NCBI GenBank assembly: GCA_030447925.1 | Contig: JAUJNX010000014.1 | Coordinates: 45,220-109,219, forward strand | DNA length: 64,000 bases | Source: Egibacteraceae bacterium | GTDB taxonomy: Bacteria > Actinomycetota > Nitriliruptoria > Euzebyales > Egibacteraceae | Direction of reading: 5' to 3' | In this document: in pieces, positions 8,184-16,725 of the stretch | Numbering within the stretch: the stretch's first letter is position 1 | How the letters are laid out: the number at the start of each line of letters is the position of its first letter | Position numbers and translations under genes: made by a program | Notes under the pieces: generated by a model | Seen by the model: the letters and a program-made list of their open reading frames with translations, nothing else | The model's database searches: none | What the model was told of the DNA's origin: nothing

Positions 8184-9178
8184 TCGACGACCCCGTCTAC
8201 GGCGAGCACGTCATTCATGAGCCGCTCCTGCTCGACCTGCTGTCCAGCGCTGCCGTCCAGCGACTCGGCCACATTCACCAAGCCGGCGCGAGCTACCTCG
8301 TGCGGCCCGGCCGCGATCTGTACCGGCTCGCCCATGCGACCGGTGTGATGCTGTTGATCCGCCGACTCGGCGGCAGCCTGGAGGAACAGGCCGCCGGGCT
8401 AATCCACGATGTCTCCCACACCGCCTTCTCGCACGTCGCTGACCAGGTGTTCGACAATCGCGACGAGACCTACCACGAGCACCTATTCACCGACTGGGTC
8501 CGCGAAAGTGACATACCCGCCGTCCTCGATCACCACCAGGTCGACATGGACGAGCTACTGGACGCGGACCGGTGGCCGCTGCTGGAGCAACCACAACCAG
8601 ACCTTTGCGCCGACCGGGTTGACTACACACTCCGAGACCTGGTCCATGTCGGCTGGCTCACCCCCGACCGCGTCCGCCGGTTCCTATCGACCCTGACTGT
8701 GCGACAGGGGCAAATGGTCGTGACCGAGGTCAACGAGGCGGTGTGGTTCACACGCCAGTACCACCGCGAAGTAACCGAGCTGTTCATGGACCCCCGAGAA
8801 CTGTACGCCAACACCCGCCTGGCCGACGCCGTCCGCATCGCCTTGGACCATGGCCTCGTCACCGCGGCCGATCTGCTGCGCACCGACGACGAGCTGCTCA
8901 CCTTGCTTCGAGGTACTGGTCGCGCGGACGTCAACGAGGTCTTGGACGAGTTCACGCCCGCCCTTTGGGTGGACATCGACCCCGTCAACGTCCACCTCCG
9001 CGGCTACTCCAAAGCCCGTGTCATCGATCCCCTCGTCCTAGTCGGTGACCGCACTGTGCGGTTGTCCACGTTGGAGCCGTCGATCGTCGCGCTCCACGAC
9101 GAGGTCCGGCGCAAGGCCCGCGAGGGCATCCCTCTCCGCGTCGCAGTGACCGCATCACCCGCGGCTGCGCAGCCCTGA
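8168..9178 (+). CDS. HD-domain phosphohydrolase (SAMHD1/dNTPase-like superfamily)
   Basis: A 336-residue HD-superfamily metal-dependent phosphohydrolase. The metal ligands are visible: H in RLAHATGVMLL, the HD pair in GLIHDVSHTAFSH (about residues 79-91) and D in CADRVDYTLRD. This matches the layout of COG1078-type hydrolases, which include dNTP triphosphohydrolases. The GTG start at 8168 lies inside the kinase gene. Third and last gene of the operon. In combination with a reductase-like enzyme and a kinase it could remove or dephosphorylate a modified nucleotide, or deplete dNTPs. The fold is clear; substrate is inferred. Confidence 0.85.
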   Translation: MRREVIDDPVYGEHVIHEPLLLDLLSSAAVQRLGHIHQAGASYLVRPGRDLYRLAHATGVMLLIRRLGGSLEEQAAGLIHDVSHTAFSHVADQVFDNRDETYHEHLFTDWVRESDIPAVLDHHQVDMDELLDADRWPLLEQPQPDLCADRVDYTLRDLVHVGWLTPDRVRRFLSTLTVRQGQMVVTEVNEAVWFTRQYHREVTELFMDPRELYANTRLADAVRIALDHGLVTAADLLRTDDELLTLLRGTGRADVNEVLDEFTPALWVDIDPVNVHLRGYSKARVIDPLVLVGDRTVRLSTLEPSIVALHDEVRRKAREGIPLRVAVTASPAAAQP

Positions 9179-9247
9179 TCAGGCCGGGTCCTTCCACCCC
9201 TGATGACCCGGGGTCTACCTCGTGACGCCCACTTTCGGAGGCTTCCG

Positions 9248-9553
9248 ATGGCAAGTGCCCGGTACACCGTGCCGCTGGAGGCGCGCGCACGCGCCCAGAC
9301 CGTCCTTGAACGCGAAGGGCCGACAGCCGTGTTCGCCGCGTGGCGGGCCGATGGCTGCATCTCGGACATCCGCTGGCTCGCCGGCGGCACCCTCACCGTC
9401 CTGCGCGACGCGCTCGACCGCACGGTTCGTGACCTCACCGCGAGCCGCGATCCGGCTGCGGGGCTCGCCGCTGTCCACCTCCTCCAAGCACTCGTTCTCG
9501 CTCTCCTCGACGGTGAGCCGGCGGCCAGCGGGGACCGAGGTGGCTGGACGTGA
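9248..9553 (+). CDS. Small hypothetical protein, first of a four-gene coupled set
   Basis: A 101-residue soluble protein with no family I recognise. ATG 9248 has CGGAGG seven bases upstream. The sequence (ASARYTVPLEARARAQTVLE, then VFAAWRADGCISDIRW) predicts mixed helix/strand with a helical alanine/leucine-rich second half. Its stop overlaps the next gene by four bases (GTGA), and this pattern continues through three further genes. It lies 69 bases after the HD gene, on the same strand, so it may belong to the same transcript. Confidence 0.6.
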   Translation: MASARYTVPLEARARAQTVLEREGPTAVFAAWRADGCISDIRWLAGGTLTVLRDALDRTVRDLTASRDPAAGLAAVHLLQALVLALLDGEPAASGDRGGWT

Positions 9554-9859
9554 CCTGGAGGTCCTGGCGCGTTACGACCCGCTACGTCCCGCGTCTCCCG
9601 TGGTCGGTGCGGGAACGCCTCGAGGTCACCCACCGCGTGGAGGAGGCGCTGCCGGCTGCGACGCGGCCAGCCCGCACAGGTGCTCATCCACACCGACGGC
9701 CTCGCCGTCACCTTGCACGTGCAGGCCGCCGACGAACGCCACGCCGGCCAGATCGCCTCCCACGTTCTCGCGGCGGCCGTGGCCGCGGCGGGAACCGCCT
9801 CGCTGGGCGAGGTCACCGCCCGGCACGTCCGCCCCGGGTGGCGGCCCTCTTCCCGATGA
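9550..9859 (+). CDS. Small hypothetical protein, interrupted by a frameshift near 9,650
   Basis: From GTG 9550 the translation reads TWRSWRVTTRYVPRLPW then RLEVTHRVEEAL. Good coding sequence then continues only in the next frame: RRGQPAQVLIHTDGLAV, VQAADERHAGQIASHVLAA and TASLGEVTARHVRPG, to a TGA at 9857-9859. That stop overlaps the next start as ATGA, which supports the join. About 102 residues when corrected. Function unknown. Whether the shift near 9,650 (a CTGCCGGCTG context) is real or a sequencing error cannot be told from the sequence alone. Confidence 0.5.
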
Positions 9860-10212
9860 TCAGGACCGGAAGGCCGATCGCGATGTTCAGACCTTGGGAC
9901 GAGGATCCCCGGCCCGCCTGGCGGGTGACGGCGGTGTGGGGCACCCCGCGCGGCCACCACAACGCCGACGACCAGGACCTGCTGCTCAAGACCTTGCAGG
10001 AAACCGGCCACGTCCGCGGCCAGACCCTCAACACCACCTACGCGCGGCTGACGCTCACCATGCTCGTACGCGCCGACAGCCGCGAACACGCCGAGCGCGC
10101 CGCGGTCCGCATCGGCGAGGTCGCCTATCACGCCGCCGGCCTCGGCCCGCTCGGCCTCAACCTGTCCAGCACCGCCACCGCCCACCCTGCGGCGGGCGAG
10201 GAGCGAACGTGA
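9856..10212 (+). CDS. Small hypothetical protein related to the preceding gene
   Basis: A 118-residue protein starting at the ATG of an ATGA overlap. It contains DPRPAWRVTAVWGTPRG and TYARLTLTMLVRADSREHAE, followed by RAAVRIGEVAYHAAGLGPLG. The strand-helix pattern ending in a helix that begins at a DSREHAERA/DERHAGQIA-type motif resembles the upstream protein, so the two may be diverged duplicates. No enzyme motif. It overlaps the next gene by four bases. Confidence 0.6.
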   Translation: MIRTGRPIAMFRPWDEDPRPAWRVTAVWGTPRGHHNADDQDLLLKTLQETGHVRGQTLNTTYARLTLTMLVRADSREHAERAAVRIGEVAYHAAGLGPLGLNLSSTATAHPAAGEERT

Positions 10213-10442
10213 CGCCGCGCCTGTACCTGGTGGCCTTCCGCGTGCTCGGCGTCCTCAACGTGGCGCTGGCGATCGCCGTCTTGGCCCGCGCGCCGCGCCT
10301 GGCCCAGGTCGCGCTGGCCAGCCTGACCTGCGGCATCGCGCTATGGGTCACCAGTCACGAGCTCGTGAACGTCATCCTCACCTGCCGTAGGCGTCGGCGC
10401 GGTCCGCACCTCGTCCAACGTCGAAACCGAGGTCAGAACTGA
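10209..10442 (+). CDS. Small two-helix membrane protein
   Basis: A 77-residue protein from GTG 10209, overlapping the preceding stop (GTGA). Two hydrophobic helices are predicted: LYLVAFRVLGVLNVALAIAV (about residues 5-24) and a second around VALASLTCGIALWVTSHELV. The C-terminus is basic (RRRRRGPHLVQRRN), so the tail is probably cytoplasmic. Last gene of the four-gene set. Small membrane proteins of this kind are common in conjugation modules, but nothing specific identifies it. Confidence 0.55.
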   Translation: MTPRLYLVAFRVLGVLNVALAIAVLARAPRLAQVALASLTCGIALWVTSHELVNVILTCRRRRRGPHLVQRRNRGQN

Positions 10443-10745
10443 GCGCGTGCCTGCTTTCTCGCCGCTGGCGAGTGTGGCGCTATGCCAGAACCCCTGCCTT
10501 CGCGGTGTCGGCCAACGACGCGACCTCGTTGTTGACGACCGCGGACTGATTCGGCGGAATCACCGCACGCCTCGGACGGGAACGGCTGGCTGAGCGCGTT
10601 CGTTTGCTGGCCAAGGGCCAGTAGTACCTGTGTAAGCGACGCTGGCGCCGGCTGCCGAAAGGCAGGGCCAGCCTCCGCTTTCCGACTACCCGCTGCGCTC
10701 CACGCTCGCTGGCAGCGACTAGCCCACCACTAGCGGCACGCTCCT
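10443..10745. other. Intergenic region between convergent genes
   Basis: About 300 bases between the convergent small membrane protein and the small minus-strand gene. I see no gene, no clear terminator hairpin with a T-run and no repeat matching elsewhere in the window. Confidence 0.4.
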
Positions 10746-11090
10746 TTAGGCTTCCTGCGGCGGCGGGTATTCGAACAAGACGGTGCAACGTTGGGGGAGC
10801 CCAACGCTTCTCCACCGCCACACGGCCTCGTAGGTCTGGTGCTCAAGAGCAGCCCAGCCCTCGGCATCGACAAAGTCACGGGGAAACGCGAGCTGGGCAA
10901 CAAAAGGACGTCGCCCGGAGCTCAAGTACGCGCGCTGCGCGTTCCAAGAGTGACCGTCAGGTGCGCGAACGGTACACGTGAGTTTTCCCGGCGGCACCTC
11001 GTCGGGACGCAACCGCAGATTGATGCCCACGGCCCCGTCGGGCAGGTGATGTGTCCAGCCGATCGCAACGTCGCCACTGTCCTGCATCAA
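10746..11090 (-). CDS. Small hypothetical protein
   Basis: A 114-residue protein starting with tandem ATG codons at 11090/11087. Translation includes GDVAIGWTHHLPDGAVGINL, LRPDEVPPGKLTCTVRAP and FVDAEGWAALEHQTYEAVW, a balanced amino-acid composition unlike random GC-rich frames, so I consider it real. It predicts a beta-rich first half and a helical C-terminus. No family recognised. It lies between mobile-element relics and stands alone. Confidence 0.5.
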   Translation of the reverse strand: MMQDSGDVAIGWTHHLPDGAVGINLRLRPDEVPPGKLTCTVRAPDGHSWNAQRAYLSSGRRPFVAQLAFPRDFVDAEGWAALEHQTYEAVWRWRSVGLPQRCTVLFEYPPPQEA

Positions 11091-11448
11091 TCCAACACTC
11101 GTTCCCGGTCGAATGCTTCAGCGTCAACTATCGCGCCCGAAGGCTTAGCCGTCGGCCGTTAGCTGCAGTGGCCCGTTACCCCGGTACGCCAGCTGTTCAA
11201 GCTGTTGAAGCTGCTCGAGCGGCGCAACCGACTATCCTCAGGTCGTGCCGCGCTCCAGGCGGCCGCGCAGCGCCGCCAAGGCCCAAGGGTAACGGCTCTC
11301 CTACTTGATTCCCCGCCATGCCCGTCCTCCTATTGATGGGGCGACTGACCCATAGCTGTACTGACCACGAGCGTTGTTGGCAGGGTGAGAGCCTCCGGGC
11401 GTGATCTGGGCTTGTCGAAGGTCCTGATCACCAGCCAGGAGGCACTCG
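11091..11448. other. Intergenic region, probable left end of an IS481 relic
   Basis: No gene supported. The sequence just before the transposase fragment (about 11,370-11,448) ends with AGGAGGCACTCGTGTCG, a good ribosome-binding site placed correctly for the IS481 relic, so part of the element's left end probably survives here. I could not define its terminal inverted repeat because no right end is present. Confidence 0.35.
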
Positions 11449-11595
11449 TGTCGCACGCTAACGCCCGGCTGACCCCGATGGGGCGCCGGCTGATGGTCGG
11501 ACGCATCGCTGCGGGTCAGCCGGTGGCCCCGCTGACCGCCGCAGAAGCGTCCAAGCGCTCGCTGCGGCGCTATCCGCGGCGCAATCAAGCGCGGG
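11449..11595 (+). pseudogene. IS481-family transposase, N-terminal fragment
   Basis: From GTG 11449 the translation is SHANARLTPMGRRLMVGRI then AAGQPVAPL, the N-terminal helix-turn-helix start of IS481-family transposases (consensus-like SHANARLTPxGRxxLV). Similarity stops after about 40 residues and the DDE catalytic domain is missing. The good ribosome site upstream indicates that the true start is kept. It lies just beyond the 3' end of the methyltransferase gene. Confidence 0.65.
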
Positions 11596-11604
11596 GTGCA
11601 CGGG

Positions 11605-12813
11605 TCAGGGAATGGATCTTAGCTCAGCATTGCGCGGCACCGTTGCCGGAGGCAGCGTGGTCAGCAGTAATTCGTCGCGGTGCCCGCGGCCCGTCCGGGC
11701 CGACGCCGAGTACTGCATCGTGACGTGACGCTTCGTGATTCGCCAGCAGCGAATGCCGAGCAGTTCTCGGTCCTGTCGGGAGGGTGTCATTCGGTCATCT
11801 GCATACAGCCACGGGCTGGTCGTGAGGGAGGGGTGGGCGTCGTAGGACAACACCCAGCGGTACTGCGCCCGGGTCGTGAGGTATTCGGCAAGGCGAAAGT
11901 GCATGCGAGTGTCGCCCCACATCAAATCGTCCACTGGCCCTGAGATGCGACCATAGCCACCACGCGGGTCGAAGCTTCGCTGGTAGAGCTTTGGGGACTT
12001 GTCGAGGTAGGGAGGGTCGAGGTAGGCCAGGACCCGTGAGGGGAGCAGTTGGGCGTAGTGCTCGGCGACATCGTCCAGGGTCCGGCGCCAGTCCTTGCAC
12101 CACACGTCGAGGAGCCGCCCGGTGTCGTACAGGTGCCCGGCAAGCCTAAGGCGCTCTTCAACAGCGCTCGGTGTCCATCTCGCACCGATGCTGTACTCCG
12201 ACAGCTGCTGCCGTCCACCGATGGGACCGGCTCGCCCGTGAAGGATGCCCGAGAACGTGGTTCGGTTCAGGAACAGCGCCTTAACCGCGGCCGTGGCACG
12301 GGCCGTGGCCGCGGTGGCTCCCGCAGGGGGAGCCCATGCTCTCCAGTAGTCCCAGCGCGCCACCGCCGGCGCTCCGCCTGGCTTGATGTAGGTGCGCCAT
12401 TCGTCCCACATCCGGTCCACGAGGTAGTCGGTGTTCGCCGCGGCCTCCTGCCAGAACGCCGCAACCAACGGGTCGGCGTCTGCAAGTAGGACGCGGTCCA
12501 CGGTCCCGGTGCCCGCCAGACGCAGCGAGACAGAGCCCCCTCCTGCGAAGGGCTCCACAAAAAGATGAATCTGGCGGATCTGGGCAGATCGCTTGGCCGA
12601 CTCAACCAGCCGGCCGATAGCCGGTGCGAGCGCCGACTTCGCCCCGGGGTAGCGCAGCGCTGACTGGTAGCGAGCAGTCGCGAGCGGGTGATCGACGGGA
12701 TGCAGGTCCGTGATGAGCTTACGAGCGCCGCTGGGCGAGATCTGAGCCGGGATCTCGGGGACCGTCTGGAGGACCCTGGACGCAGATGCTGGGGCGGCTG
12801 TCGACACGGTCAT
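11605..12813 (-). CDS. D12-class DNA N6-adenine methyltransferase (Dam-like)
   Basis: A 402-residue protein expected to methylate adenine N6 with S-adenosylmethionine. SAM-binding motif I is FVEPFAGGGS (about residues 85-94), preceded by RYPGAKS, as in Dam/D12 enzymes. The catalytic motif IV is YLDPPYLDKS. Longer than Dam (about 280), with an N-terminal extension and a larger target-recognition region. ATG 12813 lies 48 bases after the NurA stop, so it is probably the third gene of the herA-nurA transcript. No restriction endonuclease accompanies it; in this position it could mark self DNA for the NurA nuclease (inference). Confidence 0.85.
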   Translation of the reverse strand: MTVSTAAPASASRVLQTVPEIPAQISPSGARKLITDLHPVDHPLATARYQSALRYPGAKSALAPAIGRLVESAKRSAQIRQIHLFVEPFAGGGSVSLRLAGTGTVDRVLLADADPLVAAFWQEAAANTDYLVDRMWDEWRTYIKPGGAPAVARWDYWRAWAPPAGATAATARATAAVKALFLNRTTFSGILHGRAGPIGGRQQLSEYSIGARWTPSAVEERLRLAGHLYDTGRLLDVWCKDWRRTLDDVAEHYAQLLPSRVLAYLDPPYLDKSPKLYQRSFDPRGGYGRISGPVDDLMWGDTRMHFRLAEYLTTRAQYRWVLSYDAHPSLTTSPWLYADDRMTPSRQDRELLGIRCWRITKRHVTMQYSASARTGRGHRDELLLTTLPPATVPRNAELRSIP

Positions 12814-12861
12814 GTTGTCACTGCTTCTACACGCCTAACCGCTGGGGTGCAGGCCGACCCA

Positions 12862-14262
12862 TCACGTCGCGGGGAACGGTGACCGGACCATGCCAAGCTT
12901 GTGGCGGGCGACGAGCCTGAGCACGTCGGTGCCAACTCCGATGGGGAACGCAGCCTTGCCGTGGGCGAGCGCCACCGGGATGATCCCGTCCTGGTACATA
13001 GATGAGCCCGTGCGGTCGAAGACGTCAAGGGTGGCGGCCAGCGTCGGGTACGACGCCGGGTCGGGCAGCCCTCCTGTGGTGTCGTACGGCGCGCCGGTGG
13101 CTGGCACGACCGTGGGGACCAGCACCCGCCCGTCCATGCTCCGGTAGATAAACTTCCGTCCCCAGTACGTCTCCTTGCCATACGCGGAGACCGAGCTGGT
13201 ATTGGTCACATAAGACAGCACGTAGGTGTCGACCGTGAGCAGGTCGCCCGGCTCGAGAACGCCGTTGCGCACCAAGGCGCGAGCGTAGTCAACCGTGGCG
13301 CCAGTCTTTTCCACGCCCACAACGAATGGACCGGGCCCCGGCGTTGTCGAGGCCATGGCCTGGAAGTAGTCAAGAGCGCGCTTGCGCAGCTTTGCAGGAG
13401 GTCCGTACATCGCGAGGGGGCCGTCGACGATGAACAGCGTGGACGGCAGCAGGTCTCGGCGATGCTGGTCCCACAACAGAGTGGCGAGACCGACCAGAAC
13501 CAGCAGCTCAGCGACGGACATGAGCCGGCTCAACGCCGATTCGTTCGTGCCCTCCTCCACCACTTCCTCATGGACACGGAGCACGTCGGTGGTGAACAGG
13601 GCGTGCCCGCAACTGGGGCACGGCTGCCCGGTTGGCGCCGCCGCTGCGGCCGCAACCGGCACGTCCTCTTCTCGGCAACCGTCGTGCGGGCAGTTCACCG
13701 GCACCCTGGCGGCCTGTGAACCCGGTGTGCCGTGCAACAGCATCAGTAGGTCGAGCAGCGTCTTGTTAAGGTTGTTCACCTCGACCCTCTTGGAGCGGAA
13801 GATGCGGTCGATGGCGTGCCGCCATGACGTCGTGATGTCGAGGCCGACCCGTTCGTACGCCCCGGCGCACGGCAGGTCGAAGGAGACCAGCGCACTGTTG
13901 ACGGCCTTATCGAGAGCATGAGGATCGACGAACCGCTCGGCTCGCTGCGTCTCCATCGCGCCGAGGTCCACATACGCGGCGGCCGTCTGCGCGTAGCCAT
14001 ACACCACCGATGGCAGCCCATCGCGGACCCGCTCCGTGAGCCGGGACCCGTCGATCGCGATCGCAGCGACAAGCCGATCGGGGTCGGCGGGAAGCGGGAA
14101 GGCCGACCGCGGCTGAACCCGCTTGCGAAGCTCGGCCCTGTCAGGCACATGCTCAGCGGGCACATGGAATGTCCGCTTGTCTGCCAGAGCGCGAACCGCA
14201 GCTTCTCGGTGTCCAATGCGGGATGCCTGCTCGAAGCCGCCTCCGACCGTCTCGTACGGCAC
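12862..14262 (-). CDS. nurA: NurA-domain nuclease with zinc-ribbon insertion
   Basis: A 466-residue NurA-type nuclease; family members are manganese-dependent 5'-3' nucleases that work with HerA. Metal-ligand regions are recognisable: AIAIDGSRLTE (about residues 67-77), LFIVDGPLAMYG and the C-terminal GVGTDVLRLVARHK. Around residues 188-222 there is an insert with CPHDGC and CPSCGH, a four-cysteine zinc-ribbon-like pattern not typical of archaeal NurA. GTG 14262 overlaps the HerA stop by one base (TAGTG), so the two proteins are probably made in step and form a complex. Bacterial HerA-NurA pairs occur in anti-phage systems; that role is inferred from context. Confidence 0.8.
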   Translation of the reverse strand: MPYETVGGGFEQASRIGHREAAVRALADKRTFHVPAEHVPDRAELRKRVQPRSAFPLPADPDRLVAAIAIDGSRLTERVRDGLPSVVYGYAQTAAAYVDLGAMETQRAERFVDPHALDKAVNSALVSFDLPCAGAYERVGLDITTSWRHAIDRIFRSKRVEVNNLNKTLLDLLMLLHGTPGSQAARVPVNCPHDGCREEDVPVAAAAAAPTGQPCPSCGHALFTTDVLRVHEEVVEEGTNESALSRLMSVAELLVLVGLATLLWDQHRRDLLPSTLFIVDGPLAMYGPPAKLRKRALDYFQAMASTTPGPGPFVVGVEKTGATVDYARALVRNGVLEPGDLLTVDTYVLSYVTNTSSVSAYGKETYWGRKFIYRSMDGRVLVPTVVPATGAPYDTTGGLPDPASYPTLAATLDVFDRTGSSMYQDGIIPVALAHGKAAFPIGVGTDVLRLVARHKLGMVRSPFPAT

Positions 14263-16496
14263 TACCGCTGCCGCCCGTTGCCCGAGGCGCCGTCCGAGGA
14301 GCGCGGCGGCATACCATCTGGCGCGGAAGACCCGTTCACAGGCGATCCCAGAGTCGAGTGGCCGCTCCCTCCTGTCGGAGTCAGCGGTGGATCGCCGGCG
14401 GCCGCGCGGGCCTCGTTGACTAGGTCGATACCGTACCGGTCGATCTGCACGGGTACAATGTAGGGCGAGCTCATTGTCTTGAGCCGCACGTAGCCTCGGT
14501 CCTCGGACGCGATGATGGCCTCGGCGAACTCGGAGAAGTCGTAGAACTTGCCTAGCTCACGCAGCTCGGTGGTGTTGTTGAGGTGGGCGACGACCCAGTT
14601 CTTGGTGTTCGCGAGGACCTGATGCGCCACGCCGGATACTTCCTGGGTAGCATAGATAAGGCCGATGTTGAGCTTGCTGGCCTCCTTCGCGAGCCGCACC
14701 CACACGTCGTAGTCGTCCTTGTAGCGCTCCCTTCCAAACAGATTGTGAGCCTCCTCAAGGACGATCTGAATGTCCGGAGGGGCATCGGTACCGCCGGTGA
14801 ACACATCGGTCTGTTTGGCGATGAGGTGACCCGCTAGCCTCTCCGACAGCTCGCGGGTCACGACCTGCGGACCGAGGTGGAGGTCCACGATGACGATGCG
14901 GCCGCGTACGAGCTCTGTGTAGATATCGTCACGAAAGTCGGCGGTGGCTGTCGCCTCGTGGAAGGACCTCAGAGGCTTGAGCTTCGTGTACCCGGAGACG
15001 AAGCGGCCTCCGTTGGCTTGTGTGAAGATGGGGAGCGTCGACTTGAAGGCGTCGCCGGAGAAGATGGAGTCCAGCCCACCTTTGAACTCCTTCTGCTGCT
15101 TGGCGTCGTCTGGGTAGGCGATGAAGTCACCGGCCTCCGCCTTCTCGGCCAGCCACTCACAGACCGCTACGATGTGAGTGCGATGAATCCCCACGTCGGG
15201 ACCCTTGCTGGCCTTCGTGAGAGCACCCGGGATGTCTTTGAGAATGGCATCAGCGACCGACGCCCTCATGGTGACCCACACCCGATAAGGTCGGCTTGGG
15301 TTCTTGGCGTCATGTTGCGGGATTGGGAAGTCGGCCTTTGCGAGGGCTCCGTAGAGCATGAGTCGTCCGCGCCCGGCGTGCACACGCCTCTTGAACGACT
15401 CCTCGGATGACTCTCCAGCGGCGGCATCACCCTGGAGATCAGCGTTGACAAATGCGCGGATGTAGTCGGCGCTGCCGTCTGCCAGCGTCGCGGCGATCAT
15501 GGCCTTGGCGAAGTCGAGCTGCGCCGGGTCAAAGAAGTTGATGCCGAGCGGTCGGACGTTACTTGCCCCGGTCTGGCCACCGAACTTGTAGATGACGACG
15601 TGGGCGGCGCCGATAGCGGCGATCTCGGTCCCGTCCTGCATGTTGGGGTTCGCGTACTCACCCTGTGGGTCGATGATGAGTTGGCCGACCGGCCGCTCCC
15701 CGGAGGCAACGCGCCTCTGGGACACGGCCTGTGTCCGGGCCACCACCGTCTTCATGGTGTTTGACTTGCCCATGCGGGTCATCCCGAACATCCCGGTCTT
15801 GTGGCCGATAAAGTCGTGGATGTTCACCCTGACCTCCGCCGCAGCCTCGCCAAAGATCTTGGCGCGCCGACGGGTCGAGGAGTACCGGACGGTCCCGATG
15901 CGCACGAGCTCCAGCGGAGTCCCTGGAGCGGGCTTGAGGTACGACGCGATCTCCGACAGGCCGTCTCGGATCGGCTTGAGGACCCGGTAGGTCGAGGTGG
16001 CGTAGAAGTTGTCGACGTCGGAGCCGAACTCAAGGACCTTCTGGCCGTCCACATGATCTTCGTAAAAGGTTCCAAGGATTTTGCAGCGCAGCCCGGTGTA
16101 GGAGACCCGGTTCTTGGTGAACGGGTCCAGGTCCATGTCGAGCACGACCGAGGGCTTTGGGTCGTTGGCCTCGGCGAGTGCGTTACGCAGCGACTCCTCG
16201 CGAACGGCGAGCAGATCGGACTCCATCGCCAGCGGGGCGGTGCCCTCGACTCGCAGGAGCAGTACCTCGTCGTCGTCGAAGCCTGCCGCCGTGACATCGC
16301 GGGCGGTCGCAAGCAGAAAGGAGAACTGGGGCAGGCCTCCGGCGTCCTGCTTCCACCGGTCGTGGGTCAGCACGATGGCCTCGTGGTAGCCGATCCGGTG
16401 CACTGCTCCGACACGGACCGAGCGGGCATCGTCCAGCAGGACGGATTCCAGCATGGAGCCCGCCCCGGCACCCGGGATGAGGGTCTGGTTACTCAC
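14262..16496 (-). CDS. herA: HerA-type hexameric DNA translocase
   Basis: A 744-residue HerA/FtsK-superfamily ATPase. An N-terminal beta-barrel-like region (to about residue 200) precedes the Walker A motif GMTRMGKSNTMKT (about residues 238-250), the strand LIIDPQGEYANP and the Walker B IQIVLEEAHNLF (about residue 574). YATQEVSGV follows as the sensor region. Start taken at GTG 16496 (SNQTLIPGAGAG); a longer frame to 16592 lacks a ribosome site. Length exceeds archaeal HerA (about 500) because of an insert between residues about 330 and 480, as in bacterial defence HerA proteins. Translationally coupled to NurA. Confidence 0.85.
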   Translation of the reverse strand: MSNQTLIPGAGAGSMLESVLLDDARSVRVGAVHRIGYHEAIVLTHDRWKQDAGGLPQFSFLLATARDVTAAGFDDDEVLLLRVEGTAPLAMESDLLAVREESLRNALAEANDPKPSVVLDMDLDPFTKNRVSYTGLRCKILGTFYEDHVDGQKVLEFGSDVDNFYATSTYRVLKPIRDGLSEIASYLKPAPGTPLELVRIGTVRYSSTRRRAKIFGEAAAEVRVNIHDFIGHKTGMFGMTRMGKSNTMKTVVARTQAVSQRRVASGERPVGQLIIDPQGEYANPNMQDGTEIAAIGAAHVVIYKFGGQTGASNVRPLGINFFDPAQLDFAKAMIAATLADGSADYIRAFVNADLQGDAAAGESSEESFKRRVHAGRGRLMLYGALAKADFPIPQHDAKNPSRPYRVWVTMRASVADAILKDIPGALTKASKGPDVGIHRTHIVAVCEWLAEKAEAGDFIAYPDDAKQQKEFKGGLDSIFSGDAFKSTLPIFTQANGGRFVSGYTKLKPLRSFHEATATADFRDDIYTELVRGRIVIVDLHLGPQVVTRELSERLAGHLIAKQTDVFTGGTDAPPDIQIVLEEAHNLFGRERYKDDYDVWVRLAKEASKLNIGLIYATQEVSGVAHQVLANTKNWVVAHLNNTTELRELGKFYDFSEFAEAIIASEDRGYVRLKTMSSPYIVPVQIDRYGIDLVNEARAAAGDPPLTPTGGSGHSTLGSPVNGSSAPDGMPPRSSDGASGNGRQR

Positions 16497-16725
16497 GCTG
16501 ACACCCCTGATCGAGTCTGCTCTGACCCGAAAGTGTAGGTGTTGAGCGCGTTGTGCCGGCGCCAAGCTGTTCGGGGCAGCAGTTTCGAGCACCGACGGCA
16601 GCCAACGGCTGGATATGTGGGTCGCGTCCCGCGCCGCGGAGGAGTAAGGACGGCGGCGCTACGGAAGGACCTGACGAGCTGCTTGACAGGGCGGTGCGGC
16701 CCAAGGCCCAAGGCCCACTGCCTCG
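16497..16725. other. Upstream region of herA operon
   Basis: No gene supported. This must hold the herA promoter, but no convincing -35/-10 pair was seen on the minus strand. It joins the IS481 fragment directly. Confidence 0.35.
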
